A stretch of 64,000 nt of DNA. It comes from Actinotalea endophytica. Its GTDB lineage: Bacteria; Actinomycetota; Actinomycetes; Actinomycetales; Cellulomonadaceae. Under the pieces are notes generated by a model. That model searched no databases. It had not been told where the DNA came from and worked only from the letters and a program-made list of their open reading frames with translations. Both the position numbers and the translations under genes were made by a program. Below, one piece after another: positions 27,321-36,828 of the stretch (position 1 is its first letter; each line of letters begins with the position of its first letter). The DNA lies in assembly GCF_025717005.1 (NCBI RefSeq), contig NZ_JAOVZU010000001.1, forward strand, positions 487,091 to 551,090, in the 5' to 3' direction.

Positions 27321-27326
27321 TAGGGT
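27321..27326 (+). promoter_or_regulatory. -10 box of the AbrB-type permease gene (leaderless)
   Basis: TAGGGT ends seven bases before the GTG at 27334. Confidence 0.5.
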
Positions 27327-27333
27327 CGGCTGC

Positions 27334-28392
27334 GTGGCGCACGCGGACCTGAGGAGGCGACTGCTCGCCTGGGTCGTCCTCGGGGCGCTCGTGGCGGTCG
27401 CGAGCCTCGCCCTGGGCGCGGTCGGTCTGCCGAGCCCGGTGCTCTTCGGGGCGCTGCTGGCCGGCCTCGGGTACGCGCTCGTGGCGCGTGACGTGCCGGC
27501 TCTGCCGTCCCGCGTGTTCACCGCGGCCCAGGCGGTGCTCGGCGTCGCCATCGGCACCTCGTTCGACTCGGCGACGCTGCAGACGCTCGGCAGCAGCTGG
27601 GCAGCCGTCCTGCTGATCAGCCTGGCGACCCTCGCGCTGAGCGTGGGCGCCGGTCTGCTGCTCCGGCTGCACCCCGCGGTCAGCGCCGCGACCGGGACCT
27701 TCGCGCTGATCGCGGGCGGGGCCTCGGGCATCGTCGCGATGGCCCGGGACCTGGGCGCCGACGAGCGGGTCGTCGCCGTCGTGCAGTACCTGCGGGTGCT
27801 GATCATCCTGGCAGGGATCCCGCTCGTGGTGCAGGTGGTGTTCCACGGCCAGGCCACCGGGGCGACGACGGCGGCTGCGGCGGCCGTGCCATGGTCGGAC
27901 CTGCTGCTCGCGGCGGTGTGCGTCGTAGTCGGGCTCGTCCTCCAGCGGTTCCTGCCGATCCCTGCCGGTGCCCTGCTGTGGCCGCTCGCGGCCGTGATCG
28001 GCCTCGCGCTCGCCGGTCACTCGATCCAGGTGCCCGGGTGGCTCCAGGCCGGAGGCTTCGCGCTGATCGGGCTGCAGGTCGGGCTGCGGTTCACCCGGGA
28101 GAGCCTGCGCACCGTCGCGAGCGTCCTGCCGCTCGCCGTCCTGCTGATCGTGGCGCTCATCGCGCTCTCCGCCCTGCTCGGCGTCGCACTCGCGCGGATG
28201 ACCGGCGTGACCGTCCTCGACGGCTATCTCGCCACCACCCCCGGCGGCCTGTACGCGGTGCTGGCGGCGGCCGTGGGTACCGGCTCGGACGTGACGTTCG
28301 TGCTCGGGGTCCAGCTGGTGCGCCTGCTCGTCATGCTCGGTGCCGCGCCGCTGCTGGCGCGAACCCTGCGCCCGCGCGCCGAGTCGCACTGA
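27334..28392 (+). CDS. AbrB-family (AmoA-like) membrane protein
   Basis: 352 residues, ten or so hydrophobic helices in two repeated halves. LPSPVLFGALLAGLGYAL, IAGGASGIVAMARDLGADERVVAVVQYLRVLIILAGIPL and the second-half ATTPGGLYAVLAAAVGTGSDVTFVLGVQLVRLLVML are the paired AbrB (ammonia monooxygenase-like) signatures. The name reflects an old misannotation; the proteins are probably transporters of unknown substrate. The GTG start follows directly on a leaderless-type promoter. Confidence 0.85.
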   Translation: MAHADLRRRLLAWVVLGALVAVASLALGAVGLPSPVLFGALLAGLGYALVARDVPALPSRVFTAAQAVLGVAIGTSFDSATLQTLGSSWAAVLLISLATLALSVGAGLLLRLHPAVSAATGTFALIAGGASGIVAMARDLGADERVVAVVQYLRVLIILAGIPLVVQVVFHGQATGATTAAAAAVPWSDLLLAAVCVVVGLVLQRFLPIPAGALLWPLAAVIGLALAGHSIQVPGWLQAGGFALIGLQVGLRFTRESLRTVASVLPLAVLLIVALIALSALLGVALARMTGVTVLDGYLATTPGGLYAVLAAAVGTGSDVTFVLGVQLVRLLVMLGAAPLLARTLRPRAESH

Positions 28393-28418
28393 CACCCCAC
28401 GGCTTCGCCGCGTGGTGT
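28392..28418. terminator. Bidirectional hairpin between AbrB-type gene and the amidohydrolase gene
   Basis: ACACCCCACGGC (28392-28403) pairs with GCCGCGTGGTGT (28407-28418) in ten of twelve positions around a TTC loop, in the 40-base gap between convergent genes. Confidence 0.55.
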
Positions 28419-28432
28419 GCTCGGTCGAGCCG

Positions 28433-29599
28433 TCAGACCAGACCGGCCCGGAGTCGTCGCCAGAGGTCGTGGGCCTCGACGACCCGTGGCGCGAGGCTCG
28501 GATCGATCGCCATCGCCTCCTCGGGCCACGCCGTGCCAGGCGAGGTGAGCGCGGCGGCGCCGTCCGCGCCGTAGAGGGTCTCGCGCGACCACTCGAGCTG
28601 GACCACGTCGACGATCGGGCGCGACAAGCGGCTCGGGACGGCGTACTCGTCGCGGAAGCGGACCGTCTCCTCCGCACCCTTGTACGGGTCGTTGATCGTG
28701 AAGCCACGGGCCGAACCGAAAGCCTTCACGTAGCACTGGCGCAGGGCGCGGACCGCTTCCGGACGCATCGAGGTCGGTTCCAGGCCGCCGTGCCCGTCGG
28801 GGATCCCGGGGTCGGCGTTGCTGTCGCCGCGCGTGCCGAAGTCGACGAAGGTCGGCAGGGTGTCGTCCACCGGCTTCGGAACGGCGAGACGGTCGTCGGC
28901 CGTCAGCGTGAAGGCGCTCGTGTCGTGCAGCCCGACGACGAGCAGCCCGCTGAGCCGGACGGCGTCCTCGGCGCTCAGGTCGGCAGGGGAGACCTGCGCG
29001 AGCATCGTCCGCTTCGCGGCCAGGACCTGTGCGATCACCTCGCGAACCGTTGCCCGGTAGACGTCCACGGTCCGGCCGGCGGCGTCGTCGAGCACGTCGA
29101 GGAACGTCTCGGGATCTGCGAGCACCCGATCGAGGTCGAGGACCGGCCAGCCGGCGAACGTGACCGGTCGGACCGCATCCATGCCGGACAACGACGGTCG
29201 CGTCCCCTGCTCGAGCGCCGCCCGGGACCGCCGGACGGCCTCGACGAGCTGGCCGCCCAGCTGTGATCGGACCGGGCGGAAGCGGTTGGGGTCGAGCACC
29301 AGGCGGTTGACCGGGTTGCGCACGTAGACGACGTGCGGGTCGAGACTCGCCCAGTGCCGCCCCAGCGCATCGGACGCGACGTCGGAGAAGTCGATCCGGC
29401 GGCGATCGGACAGACCGGGTGCGAGCCACTCCTCGAGCTCGACAGGCAGGGCCACGGAGGCGTGCGGGTCATGGACGACGACGTCGACGAGGGCGAGATC
29501 CGTCGAGTCGTCACGCACCACGAGCTCCGCCGGGTCGGTGACGTGACCCGCAGGGAGGTCGAGCCGGGTCGCGAGCCGGCACGGATCGAGGTCAGCCAT
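28433..29599 (-). CDS. N-formylglutamate amidohydrolase-like protein
   Basis: 388 residues, soluble. The blocks DPHASVALPVELEEWL, VVYVRNPVNRLVLDPNRFRP, VGLHDTSAF, FVDFGTRGDSNADPGIPDG, GFTINDPYKGAEETVRF and VDVVQLEWSRETLYG follow the order of the N-formylglutamate amidohydrolase (HutG-type) family, zinc enzymes that remove N-acyl groups from acidic amino acids. It overlaps a C4-dicarboxylate transporter gene by eight bases, which points to import and deacylation of an N-acylated acidic compound. No other histidine-degradation gene is nearby, so the exact substrate is open. Confidence 0.75.
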   Translation of the reverse strand: MADLDPCRLATRLDLPAGHVTDPAELVVRDDSTDLALVDVVVHDPHASVALPVELEEWLAPGLSDRRRIDFSDVASDALGRHWASLDPHVVYVRNPVNRLVLDPNRFRPVRSQLGGQLVEAVRRSRAALEQGTRPSLSGMDAVRPVTFAGWPVLDLDRVLADPETFLDVLDDAAGRTVDVYRATVREVIAQVLAAKRTMLAQVSPADLSAEDAVRLSGLLVVGLHDTSAFTLTADDRLAVPKPVDDTLPTFVDFGTRGDSNADPGIPDGHGGLEPTSMRPEAVRALRQCYVKAFGSARGFTINDPYKGAEETVRFRDEYAVPSRLSRPIVDVVQLEWSRETLYGADGAAALTSPGTAWPEEAMAIDPSLAPRVVEAHDLWRRLRAGLV

Positions 29600-30911
29600 A
29601 GAACGTCGCCCCGATGGCGAGGCCGACCAGCACCGAGACGGTCGCCATCACCAGCATCCCGATCGTGAACGAGTGGTAGATCACGAACCTGCTGATCCTG
29701 GTCGTGCCGGTGGCGTCCAGCTCGATCGTTGCCAGCTGGGAGCCGTTGATCGGGAACGTGTAGAGCCCGATGACGGCCATCCACATCGCGGTCAGCTGCC
29801 AGGGCTCCATCCCGAGGGCGATCCCGATCGGGATGATCGCGATGGTCGCCGACGACTGGCTCGTGGTGAGGGCGGCCACGACGAACAGGGCGACGGCGAT
29901 GAAGATCGGGGAGTTGTCCGCCAGGTTGCCCAGGCTGGTGACGATCATGTCCTGGTTCGCGGCGATGAACGTGTTCGCGAGCCAGGACACGCCCCAGAGC
30001 GCCACGATCGCGCTCATGCCGGAGCGGAAGACCTGCGAGCGAGGCACATCGGCCGACTTGGCGCGGCACCACAGCAGGATCACGAGGGCCACGATGAGCA
30101 TGATGATCTGGATCATCGTGGTCATCTCCAGCGGCACCGGGCCGTCCTCGCCCGGGACCGCCGGACGAAGCTGGTCGAAGATCCCGAACAGCAGGATGAG
30201 CAGGATGCCGCCGCCGAAGATCCACGCGGCGCGCTTCGCCGCCGGTGAGGCCTCGCCGACGTCGACCGGCTCGGGCGCGGTGACCTCGCCGGCCGCGAGC
30301 CGTCGCTGGTACACCGGGTCTCGATCGAGGGGCTTGCCGATCCGGTTCTGCACGAGGGCCGCAGCTCCGATGGCCACGGCGGTGGAGGGCAGCACGATCG
30401 ACAGGATCTGGGTGATCTCGAAGCCCAGCGGCGCCATCAGACCGACCATGATCGCCATCGCGGAGGAGACCGGGCTCGACGTGATCCCCATCTGCGAGGC
30501 CGTCGGTGCGATGGCCATCGGCCGTTCGGGCCGGACCTTGTTGCCGTAGGCGACCTCGTAGATCACCGGGAGGATCGAGTAGTAGACGAAGCCGGTGCCG
30601 GCCCCGGTGGCGAACAGCCACGCCACGTACGGGGCGATGAACGTCACCTGGTTCGGGTGCGCCCGGATCACCCGCTGTGCGATCCCGACCAGGTAGTCGA
30701 TCCCGCCGGCCGCCTGCATCGCGCCGGCGGCGGTCACGACTGCGAAGATCACGAAGATCGCCGAGGTGGGGACCGAACCCGGGGGGAGACCGAAGACCCA
30801 GACCAGGACGAGGACGCCCGCCGCGCCCCACAGGCCGACAGTCATGCCCTTGGTGCGCACACCCAGGGCGATCGCAAGGAGAACGGTGGCGGCCTGAAGT
30901 GCGAGTTCCAT
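29592..30911 (-). CDS. Anaerobic C4-dicarboxylate transporter (DcuA/DcuB family)
   Basis: 439 residues with about ten to twelve helices. AAGGIDYLVGIAQRVIRAHPNQVTFIAPYVAWLFATGAGTGFVYYSILPVIYEVA and the PERPMAIAPTASQMGITSSPVSSAMAI block are characteristic of DcuA/DcuB carriers, which exchange or take up fumarate, malate, aspartate and succinate. The ATG at 30911 follows GGAG seven bases upstream. It heads a two-gene operon with the amidohydrolase-like gene. A TAGTTT on the minus strand around 30960 may be its -10 box. Confidence 0.9.
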   Translation of the reverse strand: MELALQAATVLLAIALGVRTKGMTVGLWGAAGVLVLVWVFGLPPGSVPTSAIFVIFAVVTAAGAMQAAGGIDYLVGIAQRVIRAHPNQVTFIAPYVAWLFATGAGTGFVYYSILPVIYEVAYGNKVRPERPMAIAPTASQMGITSSPVSSAMAIMVGLMAPLGFEITQILSIVLPSTAVAIGAAALVQNRIGKPLDRDPVYQRRLAAGEVTAPEPVDVGEASPAAKRAAWIFGGGILLILLFGIFDQLRPAVPGEDGPVPLEMTTMIQIIMLIVALVILLWCRAKSADVPRSQVFRSGMSAIVALWGVSWLANTFIAANQDMIVTSLGNLADNSPIFIAVALFVVAALTTSQSSATIAIIPIGIALGMEPWQLTAMWMAVIGLYTFPINGSQLATIELDATGTTRISRFVIYHSFTIGMLVMATVSVLVGLAIGATFYG

Positions 30912-31046
30912 CGCATTCTCCGAGATCCTGCAGAGGGTCAGGTCCGGACAAGCCCGAAACTAGCACCGGCGATCACCCGGCGGTCGGGCTCTGCGGGTGA
31001 CGGCTCGCGTGCGACCGGCCGTGCGGGACCGGTGGGTGTCGGTGGA

Positions 31047-31544
31047 TCAGCGGGCGAACCAGGGCTGCGGGTCGATGCCCGCCTGCTGCCCGTGCTGCCA
31101 GGCGCGTGCGCGCTGCAGCCACTGGACCGACGCCTCGGTGATCGTCTCGGGCAGGGCGTCCGGGTCGAACCAGCCGACCTCGGTCGACTCGTCGTCCGCG
31201 ACGTGCGCCTCGCCCCCGACCGCCCGGCACAGGAAGCCGACGTCCAGGTACTGCGCGCGGTCGCCGTTCGGGTACCGGATCGGGTCCCCGCTCGAGACGC
31301 TGGTCAGCGCGACGACCTCGGCGTGCACCCCGGTCTCCTCCAGCACCTCTCGTACGAGCGCGATCGCGGGCTCCTCGCCGGGTTCGAGGATCCCGCTCGG
31401 CACGGCCCACCGACCGTTGTCGGAGCGGCGGCCGAGCAGGACGCGGCCGTCGTCGTCGAGCACGACGCCGGAGACGCCGGGCAGCCACAACAGGTCGGTA
31501 CCGACCTTCTCGCGGAGCCGGAGGACGAAGTCGGGGATGGGCAC
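31047..31544 (-). CDS. Nudix hydrolase
   Basis: 165 residues. The Nudix box is complete: G-ILEPG-E-EPAIALV-RE-VL-EE-TGV (about residues 51-73). It cleaves a nucleoside diphosphate linked to another group; the substrate cannot be told. The N-terminus (PDFVLRLREKVGTDLLWLPGVSGVVLDDDGRVLLGRR) is typical of actinobacterial house-cleaning members. Single-gene unit. Confidence 0.92.
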   Translation of the reverse strand: MPIPDFVLRLREKVGTDLLWLPGVSGVVLDDDGRVLLGRRSDNGRWAVPSGILEPGEEPAIALVREVLEETGVHAEVVALTSVSSGDPIRYPNGDRAQYLDVGFLCRAVGGEAHVADDESTEVGWFDPDALPETITEASVQWLQRARAWQHGQQAGIDPQPWFAR

Positions 31545-31616
31545 CGGTCGAACCTACCGGAGCAGCCGGCGGCCGGGCCGACGGGCTGCGAGCCCGGTCA
31601 GGCGGTGCCGGCCCGC

Positions 31617-32216
31617 TCAGGCGGCCCCTTGCTCCACCTTCTTCTCCGCCTTGCGGGTGGAGAACGCGACGAACACCAGCACGACGCCCTCGATCAGGAG
31701 CCACAGGCCGAGCATCCAGGTCAGGAACACCAGGGAGATGCCGGGGCTGCTGAGCACCACGATGCCCGCCGCGATGCTGATCACACCGCCGACGAACGTC
31801 CAGCCGCGGCCGGGCACGCCCGGGCGGAAGGCGGCGACCACCTGGAGGACGCCGCTGACCAGCCACCACGCCCCGATGATGATCGCCAGCACGGCGAGCG
31901 TCTGCAGCGGGTGGCGCAGGGCCAGCACACCGGCCAGCAGGGCGAGCGCACCGAGCAGTCCGAGCAGGACCCGGCCACCACCCGAGGCGTCGTCGTCGGA
32001 GAACGCCGCCACCAGGTAGTAGATGCCGCTGATGAAGATCTGGACGGCGAACAGCACGGCGATCACCAGCAGCGTCGCGCCGGGCCACACGAGGACCGCG
32101 ACGCCGAGCAGCGCGGTGAGGATCGCGAACGTGAGGATCAGGCCCCAGTGCCGACCGGGGCCGACCACGCTCGCCCGGAACGGGTCAGGGTTGACTGCGG
32201 CTGCCGCACCAGACAT
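31617..32216 (-). CDS. HdeD/DUF308-type membrane protein
   Basis: 199 residues with six helices in three pairs and internal similarity (GVAVLVWPGATLLVIAVLFAVQIFISGIYYL; GVLALRHPLQTLAVLAIIIGAWWLVSGVLQVV; GIVVLSSPGISLVFLTWMLGLWLLIEGVVLV). This triple repeat is the DUF308/HdeD family, linked to acid resistance in Escherichia coli. Role here unknown. Confidence 0.88.
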   Translation of the reverse strand: MSGAAAAVNPDPFRASVVGPGRHWGLILTFAILTALLGVAVLVWPGATLLVIAVLFAVQIFISGIYYLVAAFSDDDASGGGRVLLGLLGALALLAGVLALRHPLQTLAVLAIIIGAWWLVSGVLQVVAAFRPGVPGRGWTFVGGVISIAAGIVVLSSPGISLVFLTWMLGLWLLIEGVVLVFVAFSTRKAEKKVEQGAA

Positions 32217-32278
32217 CGGGGTCCCCTTCGTGAGGATGATCAGGTGGACCTGACGCTACGCCGGTCACCTCACCCGGG

Positions 32279-33073
32279 TCAGCCGAGAACGACCCCGGTC
32301 TTCGGGTCGTCGATCGGCAGGTCGCCGTCGACCACTGCGGTGACCGTCTGCTCACCGAAGGTGACCGCCCCGCCGATCGTGGTGAGGAACGCGGTGTCGG
32401 CGGCGTCGCGACCCGTGGCGATCCGCACCATCGATGCGCGCGGCGCGAGCCGGGTCGCGTCCACGACCTCCCACTCCTCGCCGGTCCACGCCTCGGCGAC
32501 CGCGTGGAAGTCCATCGGCTCCAGGCCCGGTGCGTAGACCGCCACCAGCCGGGCAGGCACGTCGAGGGCGCGCAGCACCGCGACCGTGGCGTGCGCGAAG
32601 TCGCGGCACACCCCGGCGCCGGACAGCAGCACCTCGCGAGCGCCGTCGGTGCCCCGCGTGCTGCCCACCACGTAGTCCAGGTGCTCGGCGACCCAGGTGC
32701 CCGCGCCGCGGATCAGCTCTGTGCCGGAGAGGTGACCGAGCTCACGGCCGGCGAGCCCGAGGAGCGCGTCCGACTCCGCGTAGCGACTCGGTCGCAGGTA
32801 GGTGACCAGGTCCAGCGGGTCCGTCGGGGACGGCAGGTCCCGGCCGGTGACGGTCGCGCGGTAGGCGATCTCGAGGTGCCCCACCCCCGCGTCGAACCGG
32901 TGCAGGCGGGTGCCGTGGCCGTCGGTGAGCTCGGCGAGGTCGAGCGGCGCGCCGTCGAGGGTGACGTCGAGCCGTTCGTCGATCGACCATGCGCCGTGGG
33001 CGACCGAGACGGCCAGCGCGATGCCGGCCGGCTCGGTGACGTCGGCGGTGAGGTGGGCTGAGACGTGACGCAC
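32279..33073 (-). CDS. Transglutaminase-like cysteine hydrolase
   Basis: 264 residues from GTG 33073, preceded by GGAG six bases upstream. The catalytic triad of the transglutaminase/protease fold is visible: Cys156 ([11 protein letters not shown]), His190 ([10 protein letters not shown]), Asp205 (VVDATRLAP). The N-terminal half holds beta strands and the conserved [11 protein letters not shown]. These soluble bacterial members are probably peptidases or amidases; the substrate is unknown. No signal peptide. Confidence 0.9.
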   Translation of the reverse strand: MRHVSAHLTADVTEPAGIALAVSVAHGAWSIDERLDVTLDGAPLDLAELTDGHGTRLHRFDAGVGHLEIAYRATVTGRDLPSPTDPLDLVTYLRPSRYAESDALLGLAGRELGHLSGTELIRGAGTWVAEHLDYVVGSTRGTDGAREVLLSGAGVCRDFAHATVAVLRALDVPARLVAVYAPGLEPMDFHAVAEAWTGEEWEVVDATRLAPRASMVRIATGRDAADTAFLTTIGGAVTFGEQTVTAVVDGDLPIDDPKTGVVLG

Positions 33074-33184
33074 GGGAGCTCCGGAGGTTGTCGGGCAGTG
33101 GCGGGCAGAGGCCGGCGAGAGCCGCGGGCCGGGACGAGACAGGCCCCCGGTCCGCAGCCGCGGACCAGGGGCCAACTCACCGAG

Positions 33185-33258
<74 letters not shown>

Positions 33259-33302
33259 GGGAGCCACGCAAGAATAGCCCAGCCGCGGACCCGTCGTGAA
33301 AC

Positions 33303-34223
33303 TCAGCGTGCGACGAGCGTGAGCAGGGTCGCCTCGGGCGGGCAGGCGAAGCGCACCGGGGTGAACGGGGAGGTCCCGAGGCCGGCCGAGACGTGCAGCC
33401 AGACCGAGTCCTCGCCCTTCGGCTGGTCGGGCCGGGCAGCCGGCCAGCCGTGCAGGCCCTTCGCCCGTCGGGTGTCCAGGTCGCAGTTCGTCACCAGGGC
33501 GCCCCAGCCGGGCACGGCGAGCTGCCCGCCGTGGGTGTGCCCCGCGAGGATCAGCTGAGCACCGTCGTGCTGCATCGCGTCCAGCACCCGTCGGTACGGC
33601 GCGTGGGCCACGCCGATCTCCAGCACGGCGTCGGCGTCGTGCGTGCCGTCCGGGAACCGGTCCAGCTCGAGGTGCGGGTCGTCGACGCCCACCAGGGACA
33701 GTCGCCGTCCGCCCGCGACCACGACGTCACGCCGGTTGTTCAGGTCCACCCAGCCCGCGTCCGTGAACAGGCGGGCCAGGGCGTCGGCGGGCAGCCGCGG
33801 GTGCTCGGGCCGTACCCGCCGCCCGTCGTCCGGCATGAGGTAGCGGGCCGGGTTCTTCACGACCGGCGCGAAGTAGTCGTTCGACCCCATGACGAACGCG
33901 CCCGGCACGGACAGCAGCGGGTCCAGCGCGTGCGCGAGCGCGGGCAGGGCGTCGCGGTGCGCCCAGTTGTCGCCGGTGTCCACCACGAGGTGCGGTTCCA
34001 GCTCGGCCAGCTCACGCAGCCAGGCGATCTTGTCGTCCTGGTGCGGCGTGAGGTGCAGGTCGGACAGGTGCAGCACGCGCAACGGGGCCTCGCCGGGCGG
34101 CAGCACCGGGACGGTGAAGCGCCGGAGCGTGAACCGGTGCGCCTCGGCGAGGGCGTACGCCAGCCCGGCGCCCGCGGCGAGCGCCGTCCAGCCCAGCCCG
34201 CGCGCGGCGGTCGAGGTCCCCAC
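33303..34223 (-). CDS. Metallophosphoesterase (YaeI/YkuE-like)
   Basis: 306 residues: a hydrophobic N-terminal segment (~10-27, probable anchor) and a calcineurin-like core with HLSDLHLTPHQ, VVDTGDNWAH, GSNDYF, and LAGHTHGGQLAVPGWG. The metal ligands Asp, His, Asn and the GHTHGGQ motif are intact. The GTG start follows the ponA stop with no gap. Pairing with a class A PBP is conserved in actinobacteria, so a cell-envelope role is likely; the substrate is unknown. Confidence 0.9.
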   Translation of the reverse strand: MGTSTAARGLGWTALAAGAGLAYALAEAHRFTLRRFTVPVLPPGEAPLRVLHLSDLHLTPHQDDKIAWLRELAELEPHLVVDTGDNWAHRDALPALAHALDPLLSVPGAFVMGSNDYFAPVVKNPARYLMPDDGRRVRPEHPRLPADALARLFTDAGWVDLNNRRDVVVAGGRRLSLVGVDDPHLELDRFPDGTHDADAVLEIGVAHAPYRRVLDAMQHDGAQLILAGHTHGGQLAVPGWGALVTNCDLDTRRAKGLHGWPAARPDQPKGEDSVWLHVSAGLGTSPFTPVRFACPPEATLLTLVAR

Positions 34224-36671
34224 TCAGCCGGTGGTGTCGTTGTTGTTGCGACCGGGCGGGTTGACCTTGTCGTTGCCGTTGTTGTTGCCGTTGTTGTCGC
34301 TCGGGGTGGGGGTCGGCGTGGGCTCGGGACCCTTCGAGATCGACAGCGTCACGACCGAGCCGCGCACCGCGCGGGACCCGCCGCCGGGGCTCTGCGCCCC
34401 GATCGTGCCGGCCGGCGCATCCGAGTACACCTGGCCGTCCGCGATCTTCACGTGGAAGCCGGCGGACGTGATGGCCGCGGACGCCGCGCTCGGCGACATG
34501 CCGGTCACTCGCGGAACGGTGCGCTGCACGCCGTTGATCATCGAGCTCGGCGGAGCGGTGAACCCGAGCACCTCCATGCCTTGGCTCGCGGGCTCCATGA
34601 ACGCGCGCCACGCGGGTGCCGCGATGCTCGAACCGTACGGTCCGTTCCAGTAGACCTTCCCGTTGATCGTCTGTTGGTGCATCGAGTACGTGCCGTCCGG
34701 GTGGCCGACCCACACCGCCGTCGCCATCTGGCGGGTGAAGCCGACGAACCAGGTGTGCTCGTTCTCGGACGTGGTACCGGTCTTGCCGGACGCGGGGCGG
34801 TTGTCGGACAGTCGCGGGACGTTCTTGGCCGTTCCGGTCCACACGAAGCTCAGGGCGTACGTCACCGCGCGAGCGAGCTCCGGCGTGATGGCCTGGTGGC
34901 AGCCGGCGTCCGGGACGGGGACGTCGTTGCCGTCCGCGTCGGTGATCGACTCGATCGCGATCGGCGTGCAGAACACGCCGTCGGCCGAGAAGGCCGCGAA
35001 GGCGGAGGCCATGGTCAGCGGCGCGATGTAGTCGGTGCCGATGACGTTGGCCGGCGTCACGGTCAGGTCGTTACCGGAGCCGGTGTGCACCCCGAGGTCC
35101 TGGGCGCCCTGGAAGATGCCGCACAGGTCGACCTGGCTGGCCATGTCGGCGAACGCGTTGTTGACCGAGTTCCGGGTCGCGTCCAGCACCGTCATGAACC
35201 CGGCGCCGCCCTCGGAGTTGCGCAGCTTCCAGTCGGTGTTGGCGAAGCCGACCCCGCAGGACGATGCGTCGAACTCGCCCAGCTTCCAGGTCTGCGGCGT
35301 GCCGTCGACCACCTCGCGCAGCGCGCGGCCCTCCTTGAGCCACTCGAGCAGCGTGAACGGCTTGAACGTCGACCCGGGCTGGAAGCCCTGCGAGCCGCCG
35401 TAGGCCTGGTCGGTGTTGAAGTTGACCGCGGTGTGCCCCGGCTCGGGGTCCTGCTGGGTGTCGTAGGTCCGGTTCTGCGCCATCGCGAGGATCTTCCCGG
35501 TGCCGGGTTCGACCACCGACATCGCGACGCCGACCCCGGACGGGTCGGTCTGCGGCACCGCGCCCTGGACCGCGGCCACGGCGAGGTCCTGCTTGGGCCG
35601 GTCGAGCGTGGTGCGGATCGTCAGGCCGCCCTGGTAGAGCTTCTGGCGACGTTCTGCGGCGGTCTCGCCGAAGACGGGATCTGTCGCGAGGATCTTGGTG
35701 ACGTAGTCGCAGAAGTACCCGGAGCCCTGGACGGCCTTGTCGGCGCCCGAGCAGCCGAGCTTCGTCTGGCCGAGCTTGAGGGTGTCGGCGATCGGGGTCG
35801 CGATCCCGGTGTCGTACTCCTCCTGCGTGATGTCGCCCTCGCGGAGCATGTCGTGCAGGACCTCGTTGCGACGGGTCTCCGACTTCTCCGGGTTGCGCTG
35901 CGGGTCGTAGGCGATCGGGCTCTTCGTGACGCCGGCGATCGTCGCCGCCTGCAGGTAGTCGAGGTCCTTCGCCGAGACGGAGAAGTACAGCTGTGCGGCG
36001 GCCTCGACGCCGTACACCGACGCGCCGAACTGCGCGATGTTGAGGTAGCCCTCGAGGATCTGGTCCTTGGTCATCCGCTGCTCGAGCGAGATCGCGAGCT
36101 TGGCCTCGCGGAGCTTGCGGGCGTAGCCCTCGGCGCCCGACGCGTCCTTCGCGTCGGCGATCGCCTGGGCGCGCTGCTGCGGGTCGTCGATCCGCAGCGC
36201 GGACTGGATGAGCATGTTCTTGACGTACTGCTGGGTCAGGGTCGAGGCGCCCTCGGTGTCCTGGCTCAGCGCGTTGTTGAGGAACGCGCGGGTCATGCCG
36301 CGCAGGTCGACGCCGCCGTGCTCGTAGAAGCGGCGGTCCTCCACGTCGATGACCGCGTTGCGCATGTTGTCGGAGATGTCGTCGAGCGGGACGACGATCC
36401 GGTTCTGGTCGTAGAACTCGGCGAGCACCGATCCGTCTGCGGCGAGGATGGTCGACTTCTGGGACAGCGGCGGGGTCGCGAGGTCGCCCGGCAGCTCGTC
36501 GAAGAGCTCGGTCGTGGTCTGGGCCAACGCGCTGGTGGACGCGACGGCGGGCATCAGCAGGCCGGATGCGAGCACGCCACCGGTCACCGCGACGAGCACG
36601 AACGCCATCATCAGACCGATCGCCTGCAGTGCGTTGACCTGGCGGCGACGCACAGGGCGGGAGGCAGACAT
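34224..36671 (-). CDS. Bifunctional class A penicillin-binding protein with PASTA domain (PonA2-like)
   Basis: Builds and cross-links peptidoglycan outside the membrane. 815 residues: one membrane anchor (~17-42); glycosyltransferase with catalytic Glu111 in EDRRFYEHGGVDLRG and STLTQQYVKN; transpeptidase with Ser434 (STFK), SVN (502-504) and KTG (630-632); one PASTA domain (~692-765); and an Asn/Gly-rich tail. The start ATG 36671 has no ribosome site, but a -10-like TACCCT lies seven bases upstream. It shares an operon with the metallophosphoesterase and is divergent from whiB, as ponA2 is in mycobacteria. Confidence 0.95.
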   Translation of the reverse strand: MSASRPVRRRQVNALQAIGLMMAFVLVAVTGGVLASGLLMPAVASTSALAQTTTELFDELPGDLATPPLSQKSTILAADGSVLAEFYDQNRIVVPLDDISDNMRNAVIDVEDRRFYEHGGVDLRGMTRAFLNNALSQDTEGASTLTQQYVKNMLIQSALRIDDPQQRAQAIADAKDASGAEGYARKLREAKLAISLEQRMTKDQILEGYLNIAQFGASVYGVEAAAQLYFSVSAKDLDYLQAATIAGVTKSPIAYDPQRNPEKSETRRNEVLHDMLREGDITQEEYDTGIATPIADTLKLGQTKLGCSGADKAVQGSGYFCDYVTKILATDPVFGETAAERRQKLYQGGLTIRTTLDRPKQDLAVAAVQGAVPQTDPSGVGVAMSVVEPGTGKILAMAQNRTYDTQQDPEPGHTAVNFNTDQAYGGSQGFQPGSTFKPFTLLEWLKEGRALREVVDGTPQTWKLGEFDASSCGVGFANTDWKLRNSEGGAGFMTVLDATRNSVNNAFADMASQVDLCGIFQGAQDLGVHTGSGNDLTVTPANVIGTDYIAPLTMASAFAAFSADGVFCTPIAIESITDADGNDVPVPDAGCHQAITPELARAVTYALSFVWTGTAKNVPRLSDNRPASGKTGTTSENEHTWFVGFTRQMATAVWVGHPDGTYSMHQQTINGKVYWNGPYGSSIAAPAWRAFMEPASQGMEVLGFTAPPSSMINGVQRTVPRVTGMSPSAASAAITSAGFHVKIADGQVYSDAPAGTIGAQSPGGGSRAVRGSVVTLSISKGPEPTPTPTPSDNNGNNNGNDKVNPPGRNNNDTTG

Positions 36672-36678
36672 GGCCACC

Positions 36679-36684
36679 AGGGTA
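36679..36684 (-). promoter_or_regulatory. -10 box of the PBP gene (leaderless)
   Basis: On the minus strand TACCCT ends seven bases before ATG 36671. Confidence 0.45.
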
Positions 36685-36774
36685 CGGGAGGACCCCCGTC
36701 CGGCTCGGTCACTCGCGTGAAGGGCTGGTGCAGGTTCGTGCGGTTCACGGCGGCACAAGGGACCGAACGGCCCA

Positions 36775-36803
36775 TTACGACACCGCATGGGACGAACTAC
36801 CGT
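36775..36803 (+). promoter_or_regulatory. Promoter of the whiB-family gene
   Basis: TTACGA (36775-36780) and TACCGT (36798-36803) are 17 bases apart. A purine-rich ribosome site (GGGGGAAGGAG) follows before GTG 36829, so this gene, unlike many neighbours, has a leader. Confidence 0.4.
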
Positions 36804-36828
36804 GATCGACACGGGGGAAGGAGCACGC

